A stretch of DNA of 36,717 bases from a bacterium (GTDB taxonomy: Bacteria; Bacillota; Limnochordia; DTU080; RSA5), in NCBI GenBank assembly GCA_002919195.1, contig PKEU01000025.1:1-36717 (forward strand), written 5' to 3'. Both the position numbers and the translations under genes were made by a program. The notes beneath the pieces were generated by a model that was not told where the DNA came from, ran no database searches, and worked only from the letters and a program-made list of their open reading frames with translations. Below, piece by piece: positions 18,649-26,102 of this stretch. Within the stretch, counting starts at the first letter, position 1. The number at the start of each line of letters is the position of its first letter.

Positions 18649-19776
18649 TTGAAGGCAGTGATCATGGCTGGAGGGAAGGGGACCCGCCTTGCGCCGCTCA
18701 CGGCGGGCCGTCCCAAGCCGATGGTGCCCGTCCTCAACCGGCCAGTGGTCGAGCACCTCATCCGCCTCTTGGCTCGGCACGGAATTTGCGAGATCATGCT
18801 CACCACGCACTACCTGCCTCAACAGATCCAAGACGCGCTGGGGACGGGAGCGGAACTCGGAGTGGATCTATCCTACGTGGTGGAAGAGGCGCCTTTGGGA
18901 ACGGCAGGCAGCGTTAAGCAACTCCAAGGCCAGCTGAAAGAGACCTTCCTCGTCCTGAGCGGCGACGCGCTGACGGACCTTCCGCTCTCCGCCGCGATCG
19001 AGGCCCACCGCCGGAGCGGGGCCCTGGCCACGCTGGTCGTCACCGAAGTCGACGATCCCTGCCGCTACGGCATCGTCGACCACCAAGGGGATGGTCGGAT
19101 TGTCCGGTTCTTAGAAAAACCCCGGCCCGACCAGGTCTTTAGCCGCACGGTTAATACCGGGATCTACGTGATGGAGCCTGAGGCTCTCGATCCATGCCCG
19201 CCCGATGAAGCCTTTGACTTCAGCCGCGACCTTTTCCCCCGGCTGCTCCAGCGGAAAGCCCCGCTCTATGCCGTTAAAGCCGACGGCTATTGGTCTGATA
19301 TCGGCGACTGCGGTCAGTATATCCGTTCGCAGCTCGACGCCCTCGAGCAGAAGGTGCGCCTTGAGACCCTGCCCTCCACCTCCCGGCCCGGGGTGTGGAT
19401 CGAACCGGGCGCCCGGGTTCATGCCAAGGCCCAGCTGGTGCCCCCGGTGATGATCGGAAACGGGGCCACGGTGGAAGCGCGGGCGCGCGTGGGTCCAGGC
19501 GCCGTGTTGGGCCCGGGATGCCTCGTGGAAAGGGGGGCCGTGGTGGAGGGCGCCGTGATCTGGGAGGAAAGCCGGATCGGGAGCGACACGACGGTGGTGG
19601 GCGCGGCCCTCGGGCGGAGGGTCGAGCTGGGTCCCCGCTCCCGTGTGGGGGAGGGGGCGATTGTCGGCGATCACGTCCGGCTAAAGGCTGGGAGCGTCGT
19701 TGAAGCTGGGAGGCGGGTGCCGGCAGCCCCTGCGCTCTCGCCCCGGCTAGTGGGGAGAGCAGGGGCCGACCGGTAA
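18649..19776 (+). CDS. sugar-phosphate nucleotidyltransferase with C-terminal left-handed beta-helix
   Basis: A 375-residue enzyme that activates a sugar-1-phosphate. The N-terminal NTP-transferase domain (about 1-235) starts KAVIMAGGKGTRLAPLT and has RPKPMVPV and LSGDALTD. The C-terminal part (about 255-365) shows hexapeptide-type repeats (GARVHAKAQL, GNGATVEARA, GPGAVLGPG) forming a left-handed beta helix. It resembles mannose-1-phosphate guanylyltransferase / GlmU-like proteins more than classical GlgC. TTG 18649 is chosen because GGGAGTGGAAG lies just upstream and the protein then starts at the conserved KAVIMAGG. Its last 106 bases overlap the end of the converging GH57 gene. The sugar and nucleotide are unknown; glucose-1-phosphate would fit the neighbours. 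Confidence 0.87.
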   Translation: MKAVIMAGGKGTRLAPLTAGRPKPMVPVLNRPVVEHLIRLLARHGICEIMLTTHYLPQQIQDALGTGAELGVDLSYVVEEAPLGTAGSVKQLQGQLKETFLVLSGDALTDLPLSAAIEAHRRSGALATLVVTEVDDPCRYGIVDHQGDGRIVRFLEKPRPDQVFSRTVNTGIYVMEPEALDPCPPDEAFDFSRDLFPRLLQRKAPLYAVKADGYWSDIGDCGQYIRSQLDALEQKVRLETLPSTSRPGVWIEPGARVHAKAQLVPPVMIGNGATVEARARVGPGAVLGPGCLVERGAVVEGAVIWEESRIGSDTTVVGAALGRRVELGPRSRVGEGAIVGDHVRLKAGSVVEAGRRVPAAPALSPRLVGRAGADR

Positions 19777-21359
19777 CTGCGATAATCGACCCAGGGCAAG
19801 AGGTTGTCCCGGGACTCGAGGGCGGCGAGGAAGTTGGCGTCCACCGATCGAAGCTCCAGTTGATCCGCCAAGAGAAAGAACCGGTGAAGGTGTTCTTTGG
19901 TGCGGCGGACGGCGTACTCGACGACGGTATTGGTCTTCATGATAAAAGCCCAATCGGAGCTTTGCGCGAGCATCAGCTCCCTTGCCGCCTGGTTGAGCGC
20001 CCGCTCTTCGATGGGCGTCGGACGCTCAAAGGCTTCGGCAAGCTCTTGCATGCGGCGGGACGCTTCGTGGAGGTGCCTGTAGATCCAGTCATTGGATCCG
20101 TTCAACCACACTTCAAAGTACCCCATGTATCCCCAGGTGGACGTGGCGACCTCGGCGACCTGGTGGGTGGGGTGCTCCTCCAGATACTTCTTGGGTGTGG
20201 TAAGGCGAAACTCGTGCTGGTTTCGGTGGACGTGGCGGATGACTTCGTCCAAAAACCACGGGCCTTCGAACCACCAGTGCCCGAAAAGCTCGGCGTCGTA
20301 CGGCGCGACGACGACCGGCTTTCGGTCCATGTGTTGCGCCAAGTAGCGGATCTGGTGAATCCGGTTGAAGACGAAGTTGCGCGCGTGTTCCCGGGCCCGC
20401 TCTTGAGCGAGGTCTGGGTCGTAGAACTCTTTGTGATGGGTTCGCCCGGTGATGCGGTGGTACTTGAAGCCGGTGTCGGTGCGCACGCCCCACGGCAAGT
20501 AAGGAGAAAGCTCCTCCCACGGAAGATCGTACCCGATATCCCGGTAAAACTCCCGGTAGACGGGATCGCCGGGATATCCTTCGGTCGCGCTCCACACTTG
20601 CTTCGAGGTCTCGACGTCTCGGCCAAAGACGGCGAGGCCTCGTGGCGTGTAGACCGGCGAATAGACCGCATAAAGAGGCCGTGGCCTCGCGTGCAAGACG
20701 CCATGGGTGTCGACGATGGTGTAGCGGATCCCTTCCTTCACCAAAAGGTGATCTAGGTTTGGCGAGTAGCCGCACTCGGGGAGCCAAAAGCCGCAAGGCG
20801 TTTCACGAAAGACTTGGCGATGATGCTCGACGCCGGCTCGGATCTGGGCTGCCGCAGCCGAGATGTGCGGCTCGGTGAGGGGAAGAAGAGCGTGGGTGGC
20901 CGCCGAGGCGATGAGCTCAAGGCCATGCGCCCGAAAGCGCGAAAAGGCGTTTAAGAGATCAGCGCGATACCTTTGGAGAAAGGCTTTCCGGGCATGGAGG
21001 AAACGATCCCGGTACATGCGGGCCAGTCGATGGACGTGGGGCTGATGTTGCGTCCGGCGCATCTCCCGGTGGGCCAAGGCGATGCTCCGTTCCAGGTGTT
21101 CGACGTAGCGCCTTTGGAGCAGGGGATCAGCCAGCATCGAGGCCAGCGGCGGGGTGATCGACATGGTGAGGTGAAAGGGAATGCCGTCTTCCACCCAGCC
21201 CTCCATGAGGTCGAGCAGCGGCAGGTAAGTGTCGGTGATGGCTTCGAAAAGCCACAGTTCCTCCAGGTGATGCCGGTTTTCAGGGTGGCGGACAAAGGGC
21301 AGATGGGCATGGAGGATGAGCGCAAGGTACCCCTTCTCTTCGCCGTGGGGACGGCTCAT
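19671..21359 (-). CDS. GH57 1,4-alpha-glucan branching enzyme (DUF1957 type)
   Basis: A 562-residue GH57 protein that would move alpha-1,4 glucan chains to alpha-1,6 positions. It begins with YLALILHAHLPFVRHPE, has the nucleophile region GFWLPECGYSP (Glu about 195) and the acid/base region APYDAELFGHWWFEGP (Asp about 355), matching the layout of characterised GH57 branching enzymes. The DUF1957 C-terminal domain ends near LPWVDYRSY. About 35 low-complexity residues follow, encoded antisense to the nucleotidyltransferase 3' end. The start at 21359 (ATG) has AGGAGG 7-8 bases upstream; the track's start is 15 codons earlier. It lies 37 bases after the DUF4912 gene, likely one transcript. Confidence 0.92.
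   Translation of the reverse strand: MSRPHGEEKGYLALILHAHLPFVRHPENRHHLEELWLFEAITDTYLPLLDLMEGWVEDGIPFHLTMSITPPLASMLADPLLQRRYVEHLERSIALAHREMRRTQHQPHVHRLARMYRDRFLHARKAFLQRYRADLLNAFSRFRAHGLELIASAATHALLPLTEPHISAAAAQIRAGVEHHRQVFRETPCGFWLPECGYSPNLDHLLVKEGIRYTIVDTHGVLHARPRPLYAVYSPVYTPRGLAVFGRDVETSKQVWSATEGYPGDPVYREFYRDIGYDLPWEELSPYLPWGVRTDTGFKYHRITGRTHHKEFYDPDLAQERAREHARNFVFNRIHQIRYLAQHMDRKPVVVAPYDAELFGHWWFEGPWFLDEVIRHVHRNQHEFRLTTPKKYLEEHPTHQVAEVATSTWGYMGYFEVWLNGSNDWIYRHLHEASRRMQELAEAFERPTPIEERALNQAARELMLAQSSDWAFIMKTNTVVEYAVRRTKEHLHRFFLLADQLELRSVDANFLAALESRDNLLPWVDYRSYRSAPALPTSRGESAGAAGTRLPASTTLPAFSRT
19727..19765. other. GC-rich hairpin in the convergent gene overlap
   Basis: CCCCTGC..TCT..CCCC (19727-19744) pairs with GGGGAGAGCAGGGG (19752-19765) around a 7-base loop, with small bulges. 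It lies just before the stop of the nucleotidyltransferase and inside the tail of the GH57 gene. No T run follows on either strand. It may still slow RNA polymerase or protect 3' ends at this convergent junction. Confidence 0.45.
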
Positions 21360-21396
21360 GGGCTTTCCTCCTTCGGGTCGTTTTGCAAGGGCCCGG

Positions 21397-22203
21397 TTAG
21401 CCAACCGGCGTCCACGGGCGGCGCTCGACGGCGATCAGCGAGCTCTCCCAGCCCTTCCCGGTGCCCTCGTCTTCGAGGCGGATCGCGAGCACCAGGTCAT
21501 CCCCCGCAAGCTGCGCCTCAATAGTAAAAGTGCCGTCGGGAGCCACCGGCACCAGCTTTCCCTGGGCGATGATCCGGCTCCCGGGCGACGCCTTTCCCCG
21601 CACGATCAACTGGGCGCTGAGCTCCGCCAGCAAAGGCGGGCGCCCGCCATCCTGCATAGGGGAACTACCGGCGCCTACAGTCAGCCATCGGGCTCGACCT
21701 GCTTTTTCAAACCCGGGCGAGAAGGGACCGCCGGGCACGGTGTGAAGCCAGTCAGAGAGCAGGCCTTGGCCGAGCCAAGGAGCCGCGCTTTCTTCCGAGG
21801 GGCCTTCGGGAGGCGTCAGGACCACATTGCTTTCGATCAGCGTCTCCCCTGCGCTGTTTTCCAAGCGGGCTACGTAACGGCGGCCCCCATGGGGCACCCG
21901 CAAATGGTACCTACCGACGTCTGAAACAGGATAACGCTCTCCCAGCGGGCGCCACGGCTCGTGAGGGGCCGCGGCTTCATATACGGCGAGCCAAAGGGTG
22001 TCCGGAGCGGGCGACAGCTCGGGAGTGAGCTCCCAGTAGGCAAAAAGGGAGAGGGGATCTTTGACCATCAATGTGAGGCAGGGCCGGCCGTACCTCTCGG
22101 GAAGCTCGGGGACCTTGTCGGCGCCCGGACGTGCCGGCAAAAGGCGCGCTGCGTCCTGTTGGTCGTTGAGCGGCTGGGACGGATCACCGCTTGGGTGTCG
22201 CAC
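21397..22203 (-). CDS. DUF4912 protein
   Basis: A 268-residue protein with the DUF4912 signature: a PELPERYG lead followed by LTLMVKDPLSLFAYWELTPE and a RYHLRVPHGGRRYVARL stretch, which look like a beta-sandwich. No catalytic motif, signal peptide or membrane helix is seen. GTG at 22203 is chosen because AAAGGAG lies 8 bases upstream in this strand; the track's 336-residue version runs into the divergent GH15 gene. The family is uncharacterised, but here it sits directly upstream of a GH57 branching enzyme, so a carbohydrate-binding or enzyme-partner role is plausible. That role is inferred. Confidence 0.82.
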   Translation of the reverse strand: MRHPSGDPSQPLNDQQDAARLLPARPGADKVPELPERYGRPCLTLMVKDPLSLFAYWELTPELSPAPDTLWLAVYEAAAPHEPWRPLGERYPVSDVGRYHLRVPHGGRRYVARLENSAGETLIESNVVLTPPEGPSEESAAPWLGQGLLSDWLHTVPGGPFSPGFEKAGRARWLTVGAGSSPMQDGGRPPLLAELSAQLIVRGKASPGSRIIAQGKLVPVAPDGTFTIEAQLAGDDLVLAIRLEDEGTGKGWESSLIAVERRPWTPVG

Positions 22204-22324
22204 GTGGATTACTCCTTTGACTGGCAAGTCGCGCTGCTGTGGTCCAGGGGACAGGGGTAGGTTGTCCTGCGCTGGGAGAGGATATTCCCGGGAGGCGCCC
22301 GCCGTGGCGCTTGAAGGATGCTCA
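22204..22324. promoter_or_regulatory. divergent intergenic region between DUF4912 and GH15 genes
   Basis: These 121 bases must hold the start signals of the - strand DUF4912/GH57 pair and could hold those of GH15. I found no convincing -35/-10 pair on either strand. An inverted repeat GGACA-N9-TGTCC (22249-22253 with 22263-22267), flanked by CAGG and CTG, lies near the middle and could be an operator. Extended ORFs from both sides cross the region and are not believed. Confidence 0.4.
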
Positions 22325-24337
22325 ATGACGGAGGTAGGAGCGTTGCCTCGTGCGCTCGTTCTCGGGAATGGACGGTTGTTGGTCAACTTTGACGACAAAC
22401 TCAACATGCGGGACCTTTATTACCCCCGGGTGGGGATGAACAACCACATCCTCGGACACAGAAACAGCTTGGGCGTTTGGGTCGACGGCGAGTTTGATTG
22501 GATCGACTCGCCGAGCTGGCAGCGGCGGATCGGCTACGAAGACGACACCTTGATCGGGCATGCGACCGCTCACAATGAACGGCTCGGCATCGAGCTGGTC
22601 ATCCGGGACGCGGTGCACTACCGGGAAGACCTCTATCTCAAGGTGATTCGCGTCGCCAATCTCCGGCCCCACCACCGGGAAGTGCGGCTTTTCTTCACGC
22701 ACGACTTCTGCATTGACGAGTCGGATATCGGCGACACCACCTACTACGATCCCGGCGCCGACGCCATCATCCATTACAAGCGGGACAAGTGGTTTTTGAT
22801 GAGCGGTCTCGCCCAAGATCGAGGCATTTTTCAATACGCCAACGGGACCAAGCGGTTTGCGGGCGCCGAAGGGACATGGAGGGATGCCGAAGACGGTTGG
22901 CTGGAGGGAAACCCCATCGCCCAAGGCTCGGTTGATTCGTGCATCAGTTTTCAACTCGAGGTGGGGCCCCTGGGCGAGCGGGAGCTGGAGTACTGGATCG
23001 CTGCGGGGCGGGGCTTGGAGGATGTAAGGGCGCTTCACCGGCAGGTGCGTCGCAGCGGCGCCGGGTGGTTGCTCGAGGGCACGAAGGTGTATTGGCGTTC
23101 CTGGCTCGCCAAGAAGAGGTGGGACTTCAAAGACCTCAGCCCGCAGGCAGCAGAGCTGTTCAAGCGGAGCCTGCTGGTGATCCGCACACAGATCGATCGC
23201 GGCGGGGCGATCGTCGCCGCCAACGACTCCGACATCCTCCACTTCAATCGCGATCACTACAGCTATGTTTGGCCCAGAGACGGCGCCTTGGTCTCCTACG
23301 CGCTGGACCGAGCGGGCTATTCTGAGCTCACCCGGGAGTTTTACCACTTTTGCCGGAGGGGCATCTCCCAAGGGGGATACCTTCTCCACAAATACCACCC
23401 TGACGGATCAGTCGGTTCGAGCTGGCATCCTTGGCTTTCGGAGGACGGCCCCCAGCTTCCGATCCAAGAGGACGAGACCGCATTGGTCGTCTTTGCCCTC
23501 TGGCACTTTTACGAGCGCGAGCGCGACCTCGATTTCGTCCACTCGTTGTACGGCTCTCTCGTTAAGCCCGCCGCGGACTTTATGGTGAGCTACCGGGACC
23601 GGAAGACGGGGCTCCCTTTGGAAAGCTACGATCTTTGGGAGGAAAGGCGGGGCGTCTTTACCTTTACGGCCAGCGCCGTGTGGGCCGGGCTCAAGGCGGC
23701 GGCCCGCTTTGCCCGGCTCTTTGGCGAAACGGGCGATCAGGCCAAGTACGAGAGAGCGGCGCGGGAAGTGCGAGACGGGATTCTCCAGCACCTTTGGGTG
23801 GAGGACCTGCAGCGGTTCGCCCGGGGCCTGGCGTTTGTCGACGGCAAGATCGTCCTCGACACGACCTTGGAGAGCAGCCTCTACGGCCTTCATGCCTTCG
23901 GCGTCCTACCCGCGGATGACCCGCGCGTCAAGAGCACCATCTCGCAGATCGAAGAAGGGCTGACCGTCAAGACTTCGGTGGGCGGCGTCGCAAGATACGA
24001 GCGGGATTACTACTTCGCCTGGCGCCACCATGCCGACGTCCCGGGAAACCCCTGGTTTATCTGCACCCTGTGGCTTGCGGATTGGTACATCGCGATCGCG
24101 CGGACCAAGGCTGATCTCAAGCGCCCGAAGGAGATCATCGAGTGGTGCGCCAAGCGGGCGTTGCCATCCGGCCTCATGCCGGAGCAGCTTCATCCCGTCA
24201 CCGGGGAGCCGCTCTCGGTCGCCCCCTTGACCTGGTCGCACAGCACGTACATCTTGACGGTCCTCAAGTACTTGCAGGCCATGCGCGAGATCGAAGAGCG
24301 GGCTCGGATCGCGGAAGCGTGGCATGCTCGCTCGTAG
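22325..24337 (+). CDS. GH15 glycoside hydrolase, glucoamylase/trehalase family
   Basis: A 670-residue GH15 protein. The N-terminal beta-sandwich domain (about 1-270) starts PRALVLGNGRLLVNFDDKLNMRDLYYPRVG, and the (alpha/alpha)6 catalytic domain follows. YVWPRDGAL is a substrate-binding motif. The predicted general acid is in QEDETALV (about residue 383), and the predicted base is the Glu of MPEQLHP (about 618). No signal peptide is visible, so it probably acts in the cytoplasm on stored glucan, maltodextrin or trehalose. ATG 22325 has GAAGGA 6 bases upstream. TTG 22343, with GGAGG 8 bases upstream and a protein starting directly at PRALVLGNG, is an equally good start. The PHP gene follows after 20 bases. 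Confidence 0.92.
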   Translation: MTEVGALPRALVLGNGRLLVNFDDKLNMRDLYYPRVGMNNHILGHRNSLGVWVDGEFDWIDSPSWQRRIGYEDDTLIGHATAHNERLGIELVIRDAVHYREDLYLKVIRVANLRPHHREVRLFFTHDFCIDESDIGDTTYYDPGADAIIHYKRDKWFLMSGLAQDRGIFQYANGTKRFAGAEGTWRDAEDGWLEGNPIAQGSVDSCISFQLEVGPLGERELEYWIAAGRGLEDVRALHRQVRRSGAGWLLEGTKVYWRSWLAKKRWDFKDLSPQAAELFKRSLLVIRTQIDRGGAIVAANDSDILHFNRDHYSYVWPRDGALVSYALDRAGYSELTREFYHFCRRGISQGGYLLHKYHPDGSVGSSWHPWLSEDGPQLPIQEDETALVVFALWHFYERERDLDFVHSLYGSLVKPAADFMVSYRDRKTGLPLESYDLWEERRGVFTFTASAVWAGLKAAARFARLFGETGDQAKYERAAREVRDGILQHLWVEDLQRFARGLAFVDGKIVLDTTLESSLYGLHAFGVLPADDPRVKSTISQIEEGLTVKTSVGGVARYERDYYFAWRHHADVPGNPWFICTLWLADWYIAIARTKADLKRPKEIIEWCAKRALPSGLMPEQLHPVTGEPLSVAPLTWSHSTYILTVLKYLQAMREIEERARIAEAWHARS

Positions 24338-24357
24338 GGAGGCTGGAGCGGGGCGGC

Positions 24358-25107
24358 ATGCAGATCGCGGGTTACACCATCGTGGCTGACTATCACACGC
24401 ACACCCGTCACAGCCACGGGCGGGGCAGCGTCGTGGATAACGTGGAGGCGGCGCACCGCCGGGGGCTTCACGCGGTCGCAATCACGGATCACGGCCCAGC
24501 CAGCCTGTTTCACATCGGTGTGCCATCGTTATCCGCCTTTGACGTGATTCGCCAAGAGGTAAACGCAGCGCGGAAAATGTATCCTGGTATTGAGGTGCTC
24601 CTCGGCGCCGAGGCCAACGTGATCTCCGAAGACGGCCAATTGGACATCCCGTTAGAGCTGCAGGAGAAGCTGGACATCGTCCTCGTGGGGCTCCACCCAT
24701 GGGTCCGTTGGAGGCCGGCGCTAAAAGGGGCTTCGCTGGTTGTGGGAAACTTCGTGGGCGCGTGGGCGGGCTGGGGCCGAAGGCACGTCCGCGAGCGAAA
24801 CACCTCCGCCATCGTCAACGCGGTCTTATACAACCGGGTGCACGCCGTCACCCATCCCGGCTACCGCTTACCCATCGACACCCGGGCCCTCGCGAGGGCA
24901 TGCGCGTTGACGGGCTGCGCGATGGAGATCAACGCCGGGCACGATCACACCAGTGTCGAATATCTTCAGGTTGCCCGGAGAGAGGGAGCGCGCTTTCTCC
25001 TGAGCAGCGACGCCCACACGCCGGGCCGGGTGGGCGAGGTGAGCAAAGCAGCTCTTCTTGCCCGAGCGGCAGGGCTGACGCGGCGGGAGATTGTCAACGT
25101 TCGCTGA
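24358..25107 (+). CDS. PHP-domain metal-dependent phosphoesterase
   Basis: A 249-residue protein made of one PHP domain. It shows the metal ligands in order: DYHTHTRHSHG at the N terminus, ITDHGP, GAEANV, LHPW, THPGY, and SSDAHTPGRVGE at the C terminus. The family includes histidinol-phosphate phosphatase HisK, YcdX-type phosphatases and polymerase-associated exonucleases. The nearest look is the stand-alone YcdX-like group, but the substrate is unknown. ATG 24358 has GGAG 9 bases upstream; the longer track ORF runs into GH15. It is 67 bases ahead of rapZ, with a small hairpin in that gap. Confidence 0.88.
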   Translation: MQIAGYTIVADYHTHTRHSHGRGSVVDNVEAAHRRGLHAVAITDHGPASLFHIGVPSLSAFDVIRQEVNAARKMYPGIEVLLGAEANVISEDGQLDIPLELQEKLDIVLVGLHPWVRWRPALKGASLVVGNFVGAWAGWGRRHVRERNTSAIVNAVLYNRVHAVTHPGYRLPIDTRALARACALTGCAMEINAGHDHTSVEYLQVARREGARFLLSSDAHTPGRVGEVSKAALLARAAGLTRREIVNVR

Positions 25108-25117
25108 CTTGGGACGC

Positions 25118-25146
25118 CGGCGCGAGGGGATCAACCTCCAGCGCCG
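25118..25146 (+). other. small GC hairpin between PHP gene and rapZ
   Basis: CGGCGCGAGG (25118-25127) can pair with CCTC (25135-25138) and GCGCCG (25141-25146), with a CA bulge and a 7-base loop. No T run follows. It lies 28 bases before the rapZ start; a role in RNA stability is only a guess. Confidence 0.35.
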
Positions 25147-25174
25147 AAGTGAAGCTCAAAGGTTGTGAGAAGCC

Positions 25175-26068
25175 GTGAACTCCACCCAGCTGGTGATCAT
25201 CACGGGGCTTTCGGGGGCAGGCAAGACCGAAGCGATCCGCTGCTTTGAGGATCTGGGCTACTTTTGCGTCGATAACCTCCCCCCGGCGTTGATCCCCAAG
25301 TTTGCTGAGCTTTGCTCCCACTCCGAGGGAAAGGCGAGCAGGGCGGCGTTGGTCTCCGACGTTCGCGGGGGCAGGTTTTTCGACAGCATGCAAGATGCCC
25401 TGCTCGAGCTGGAAAGGCAAGGATACAGTTACGAGATCCTTTTTCTCGAGGCCTCCGACGCGACGCTGGTCCGCCGGTTCAAAGAAACCCGGCGCCGCCA
25501 TCCTCTCGCTCCCGACGGCGACCTGGTGGGCGCGATCGGCGAGGAGCGCCGGCGCCTCGAAGAGATCCGGGGCCGGGCCCACCGGATCATCGATACGTCC
25601 AACATGACGCCCCGAGAGCTGCGCCGGTTGATCGAGGGGGCGTACGCGGACGCGTCCGGCGCGTCGCTTGGGGTGACAATCGTCAGCTTCGGTTTCAAAT
25701 ACGGCCTTCCGCTCGATGCGGACATGCTCTTTGACGTCCGCTTCCTTCCCAATCCGCATTATGTCGATAAACTCCGCCACCTGACGGGGATGGATAGCGC
25801 CGTCGCGGAATACGTCTTTCGGTGGCCGGTGACGCAGCGTTATACAGAGAAGCTCTTTGACATGATCGGATTTCTTATGCCGCAGTTTGTGGCCGAAGGG
25901 AAGTCTCACCTCGTCATTGCGATCGGGTGTACCGGGGGCCAGCACCGGTCGGTGGCCATCGGCGAGAAACTCGGCGAGTATTTGCGCGAGCTGGGTTACC
26001 GGGTACGGGTGCACCACCGGGATATCCACCGCGTTGCCGACGAAAGCCCATCTCAAGCGATGACCTAA
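25175..26068 (+). CDS. rapZ: RapZ/YvcJ family nucleotide-binding protein
   Basis: A 297-residue protein with Walker A motif GLSGAGKT at residues 11-18, DLGYFCVDNLPPALIPKF next to it, and the conserved C-terminal domain with GCTGGQHRSV. In Escherichia coli RapZ binds the small RNA GlmZ and controls glmS; in Bacillus YvcJ binds nucleotides and affects competence. No GlmZ-like RNA is recognised here, so the ligand and RNA role are open. GTG 25175 is accepted; the upstream signal (AAAGG or GAGAAG) is modest. The order rapZ-yvcK-whiA is conserved in Bacillota and Actinomycetota. Confidence 0.96.
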   Translation: MNSTQLVIITGLSGAGKTEAIRCFEDLGYFCVDNLPPALIPKFAELCSHSEGKASRAALVSDVRGGRFFDSMQDALLELERQGYSYEILFLEASDATLVRRFKETRRRHPLAPDGDLVGAIGEERRRLEEIRGRAHRIIDTSNMTPRELRRLIEGAYADASGASLGVTIVSFGFKYGLPLDADMLFDVRFLPNPHYVDKLRHLTGMDSAVAEYVFRWPVTQRYTEKLFDMIGFLMPQFVAEGKSHLVIAIGCTGGQHRSVAIGEKLGEYLRELGYRVRVHHRDIHRVADESPSQAMT

Positions 26069-26102
26069 AGGAGTTTCGGAAAGCCTCGAGGAGGAGCGCG
26101 CG

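Noticed and set aside
19860-20756. 298-residue + strand ORF opposite the GH57 gene
   Set aside because: The - strand GH57 protein has clear catalytic motifs; this ORF is its shadow.
22061-22324. 88-residue N-terminal extension of the GH15 ORF
   Set aside because: Family similarity begins at PRALVLGNG, and good ribosome binding sites lie at 22313-22334; the extension runs through the divergent gene start.
22204-22407. 68-residue N-terminal extension of the DUF4912 ORF on the - strand
   Set aside because: It overlaps the GH15 start. A GTG with AAAGGAG 8 bases upstream gives a better start at 22203.
25118-25146. Intrinsic terminator between the PHP gene and rapZ
   Set aside because: A hairpin is possible but no T run follows, so it is listed only as a hairpin.
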